A program made the translations under genes and the position numbers. The notes beneath the pieces are model-generated. The model had not been told where the DNA came from. It made no database searches and saw only the letters and a list, made by a program, of their open reading frames with translations. A stretch of 6,444 bases of DNA from Ruminococcaceae bacterium UBA5905 (GTDB lineage: Bacteria > Bacillota > Clostridia > Oscillospirales > Acutalibacteraceae). Where the stretch lies: positions 1 to 6,444 of the forward strand of contig DJEF01000001.1 in NCBI GenBank assembly GCA_002431285.1, written 5' to 3'. Within the stretch, counting starts at the first letter, position 1, and the number at the start of each line of letters is the position of its first letter. Positions 4,181 to 6,444 of this stretch are shown here, piece after piece.

Positions 4181-6444
4181 ATGGCGCAAATCAACGCAGA
4201 GACGACCTATGAAACGTTGCCGCTGCTGGTGCTGCGGGGGATGGTCAGTTTTCCGGAGACGGTGATGCACTTTGACGTGGGGCGGCTGAAATCCATTGCC
4301 GCCCTGAATGAGGCGATGAAAAAGGATCAGCGGATCTTTCTGGTGGCACAGAAAGATCTGGAAAAGGATGATCCACAGCCGGAGGATATGTACTCCGTGG
4401 GCGTGGTGGCGCATATTCAGCAGATTTTGAAGTTGCCTCACGATACCTTCCGCGTGGTGGTGGAGGGCGAGATTCGTGCCCGCATTGCGGAAATCGTGCA
4501 GAATGTACCGTATTATGTGGCGGTGGTGCAGGAGCGCCCGGAGCGTCCGGTTTCTTCGGCGCTGGAGCAGGAGGCCTATCTGCGCCAGTGTCGGGAGATG
4601 TTCGAGCGATATGCCGAACTGGCGCCCAAAATGGCGCCGGATGTGCTGATGAGCGTGGCGACCGAGGAACGGCTTGGCTATCTGTGCGATTATATTGCCG
4701 CCAATCTGGCGATGCCGCCGGAGAATAAGCAGAAAATTCTCGATCAGCTGTCGGTGGCGGCGCGGGCGGATGCTCTGCTGCGGACGCTGGATAGAGAGTG
4801 CCAGCTTCTGGAGCTGGAAAAGAAAATTGAGTCCAAGGTGCAGGAGCAGATGGACGACAACCAGCGGGATTATTATTTGCGGGAGCAGATTCGCGCCATC
4901 TCCGAGGAGCTGGGAGAGGCGGACGATCCGCTGGAGGAATCGGAGGAATATCTGAAACGCATCGAAGCGCTGGAGCTGCCGGACGAGATTGCCGAACCCC
5001 TCCGAAAGGAATGCTCCAAGCTGGGGAAAATGCCTCCCGGTTCCCATGAGGCCACGGTGGTGCGTACCTATCTGGACACCTGTCTGGAGCTGCCCTGGCA
5101 CACAATGACGGAGGACAGGCTGAATCTCGTCCATGCCCGCCGGGTGCTGGACAGAGATCACGACGGCCTGGATAAGGTGAAGGATCGCATTGTGGAGGCG
5201 CTGGCGGTGCGCCAGCTTTCCACCGAGATGAAGGGGCAGGTGCTTTGCCTGGTCGGCCCCCCCGGCGTAGGTAAAACCTCCATCGCCCGCAGCATTGCCG
5301 AGGCGATGGGGCGCAAATATGTGCGGGTATCGTTGGGCGGCGTGCGGGATGAGTCCGAAATTCGGGGGCACCGCCGCACCTATGTTGGATCCATGCCCGG
5401 CCGCATCATGGCGGCCGTGAAACAGGCCGGCACCCGCAATCCGCTGATATTGCTGGATGAGATCGACAAGATGGGCAATGATTTCCGCGGGGATCCGGCC
5501 TCGGCCATGCTGGAGGTGCTGGATACGGAGCAGAATTCCGCTTTCCGGGATCATTATATTGATCTTCCCTTCGATCTGTCCGAGGTGCTGTTTATCACCA
5601 CGGCCAATGATGCTTCCGCGATCCCCGGTCCGTTGTATGAACGGATGGATGTGATTGAGCTGCCCAGCTATACGGAGGAGGAAAAACTGTCCATCGCCCG
5701 GCACCATCTGACCAAAAAGCAGATAAAAAAGCATGGCTTAACCGTAAAGCAATTGCGCTTTACAGAGAAAGCGCTGCGTCTGCTTATCGAGGGATATACC
5801 TCCGAGGCGGGCGTACGGAATCTGGAGCGGCAGATCGCCGCGGTGTGCCGGAAGGTCGCAAAGCAGGTGGTGGAAAATCCGGATACCCGCGTATCGGTGA
5901 CGCCGGCGCTGGTGGAGGAGCTGCTGGGCCCCCGGAAGTATAAGCCGGAGCCGGAGGAGCACGAGGCGCAGGTGGGGGTGGTCAACGGGCTGGCATGGAC
6001 GGCCGTAGGCGGCACCACTCTGCCGGTGGAGGTGGCGGTGCTGGAAGGTACCGGCAAGATCGAACTGACCGGCAATCTGGGGGATGTGATGAAAGAATCG
6101 GCGCATATCGCCGTCAGCTATGTCCGTTCCCGTGCCAGAGATTGGCACATTGATACCGATTTTTACAAGACGAAGGATATCCACATCCACGTGCCGGAGG
6201 GCGCGGTGCCCAAGGATGGCCCCTCGGCGGGCGTGACCATGACCACCGCCATCGTGTCGGCGCTGACCGGCATCCCGGTGAAAGGGGATGTGGCCATGAC
6301 CGGCGAGATCACCCTGCACGGCAACGTGCTGCCCATCGGCGGCCTGCGGGAAAAGACCATGGCCGCCTACCGTAATGGCATCCGCACCGTCATCATCCCC
6401 GAGGACAACCGTAAGGATCTGGAGGAGATCGACCAGACCGTCCG
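4181..6444 (+). CDS. lon: ATP-dependent serine protease Lon, 3' truncated by the window edge
   Basis: The frame is open from ATG 4181 to the right edge: 754 whole codons of a protein that normally has about 780-810, so only a short C-terminal piece is missing. Lon is a cytosolic homohexamer that unfolds and degrades misfolded and some regulatory proteins. The substrate-binding LAN domain starts with [14 protein letters not shown] (13-26) and is followed by a charged helical, probably coiled-coil segment (about 200-310). The AAA+ domain has Walker A GPPGVGKT (359-366), pore-loop Tyr401 in TYVGSMPGR, Walker B LLDEIDKM with Asp426 and Glu427, sensor-1 Asn476, arginine finger Arg488 and sensor-2 Arg546. 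The protease domain contains the Ser-Lys dyad: Ser682 in PKDGPSAG and Lys725 in GGLREK, 43 residues apart as in E. coli Lon. It is the soluble LonA type, with no membrane segment. The gene follows clpX by 203 bp, across a terminator-like hairpin, so its expression may be partly separate. Confidence 0.98.
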   Translation, partial: MAQINAETTYETLPLLVLRGMVSFPETVMHFDVGRLKSIAALNEAMKKDQRIFLVAQKDLEKDDPQPEDMYSVGVVAHIQQILKLPHDTFRVVVEGEIRARIAEIVQNVPYYVAVVQERPERPVSSALEQEAYLRQCREMFERYAELAPKMAPDVLMSVATEERLGYLCDYIAANLAMPPENKQKILDQLSVAARADALLRTLDRECQLLELEKKIESKVQEQMDDNQRDYYLREQIRAISEELGEADDPLEESEEYLKRIEALELPDEIAEPLRKECSKLGKMPPGSHEATVVRTYLDTCLELPWHTMTEDRLNLVHARRVLDRDHDGLDKVKDRIVEALAVRQLSTEMKGQVLCLVGPPGVGKTSIARSIAEAMGRKYVRVSLGGVRDESEIRGHRRTYVGSMPGRIMAAVKQAGTRNPLILLDEIDKMGNDFRGDPASAMLEVLDTEQNSAFRDHYIDLPFDLSEVLFITTANDASAIPGPLYERMDVIELPSYTEEEKLSIARHHLTKKQIKKHGLTVKQLRFTEKALRLLIEGYTSEAGVRNLERQIAAVCRKVAKQVVENPDTRVSVTPALVEELLGPRKYKPEPEEHEAQVGVVNGLAWTAVGGTTLPVEVAVLEGTGKIELTGNLGDVMKESAHIAVSYVRSRARDWHIDTDFYKTKDIHIHVPEGAVPKDGPSAGVTMTTAIVSALTGIPVKGDVAMTGEITLHGNVLPIGGLREKTMAAYRNGIRTVIIPEDNRKDLEEIDQTV

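Noticed and set aside
4103..5734. Long minus-strand open frame (about 540 codons) opposite lon
   Set aside because: It is antisense to a clearly coding lon with all motifs in frame; the His/Leu/Arg-rich product matches nothing and is explained by codon bias.
1..6444. Mobile elements, CRISPR arrays, tRNA or rRNA genes, toxin-antitoxin or defence genes
   Set aside because: No transposase motifs, terminal repeats, spaced direct repeats, cloverleaf sequences or conserved rRNA stretches were seen; coding density and composition are uniform.

Overview
The window is a compact, GC-rich, one-strand block of bacterial protein quality-control genes. In order it holds the 3' end of a calcineurin-like phosphoesterase gene, tig (trigger factor), clpP, clpX, and lon, which is cut by the right edge. 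The set of families, the strong AGGAGG / GAGGTGA ribosome binding sites, the short ClpP without a long propeptide, and the pairing of a phosphoesterase gene with tig point to a GC-rich member of the Firmicutes, class Clostridia, probably of the Oscillospiraceae/Ruminococcaceae type. This placement is an inference from gene order and protein style; there is no 16S or other marker here.

Layout: 1-465 phosphoesterase tail; 466-646 intergenic region with a good SigA-type promoter and two small leader hairpins; 647-1933 tig; 1934-2033 spacer with a perfect 13-bp stem-loop; 2034-2621 clpP; 24-bp gap; 2646-3977 clpX from a TTG start; 3978-4180 intergenic region with an inverted-repeat cluster, a possible -10 box and a strong terminator-like hairpin; 4181 to the end, lon. 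No gene-free stretch exceeds about 200 bp.

How the genes work together: trigger factor meets nascent chains at the ribosome exit tunnel. ClpX unfolds tagged or specific substrates and feeds them to the ClpP serine protease. Lon is a separate ATP-dependent protease for misfolded proteins. All diagnostic catalytic residues are present in ClpP, ClpX and the visible part of Lon, so the module looks intact. tig-clpP-clpX read as one operon from the promoter at about 541-569. lon may be partly uncoupled by the hairpin in front of it.

I see no previously undescribed system here. What deserves a second look is regulatory: the structured tig leader, the tig/clpP stem-loop without a T-tract, the terminator-like hairpin lying inside the lon leader, and the non-ATG start of clpX. 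No mobile element, CRISPR array, tRNA, rRNA or sign of recent transfer was found.
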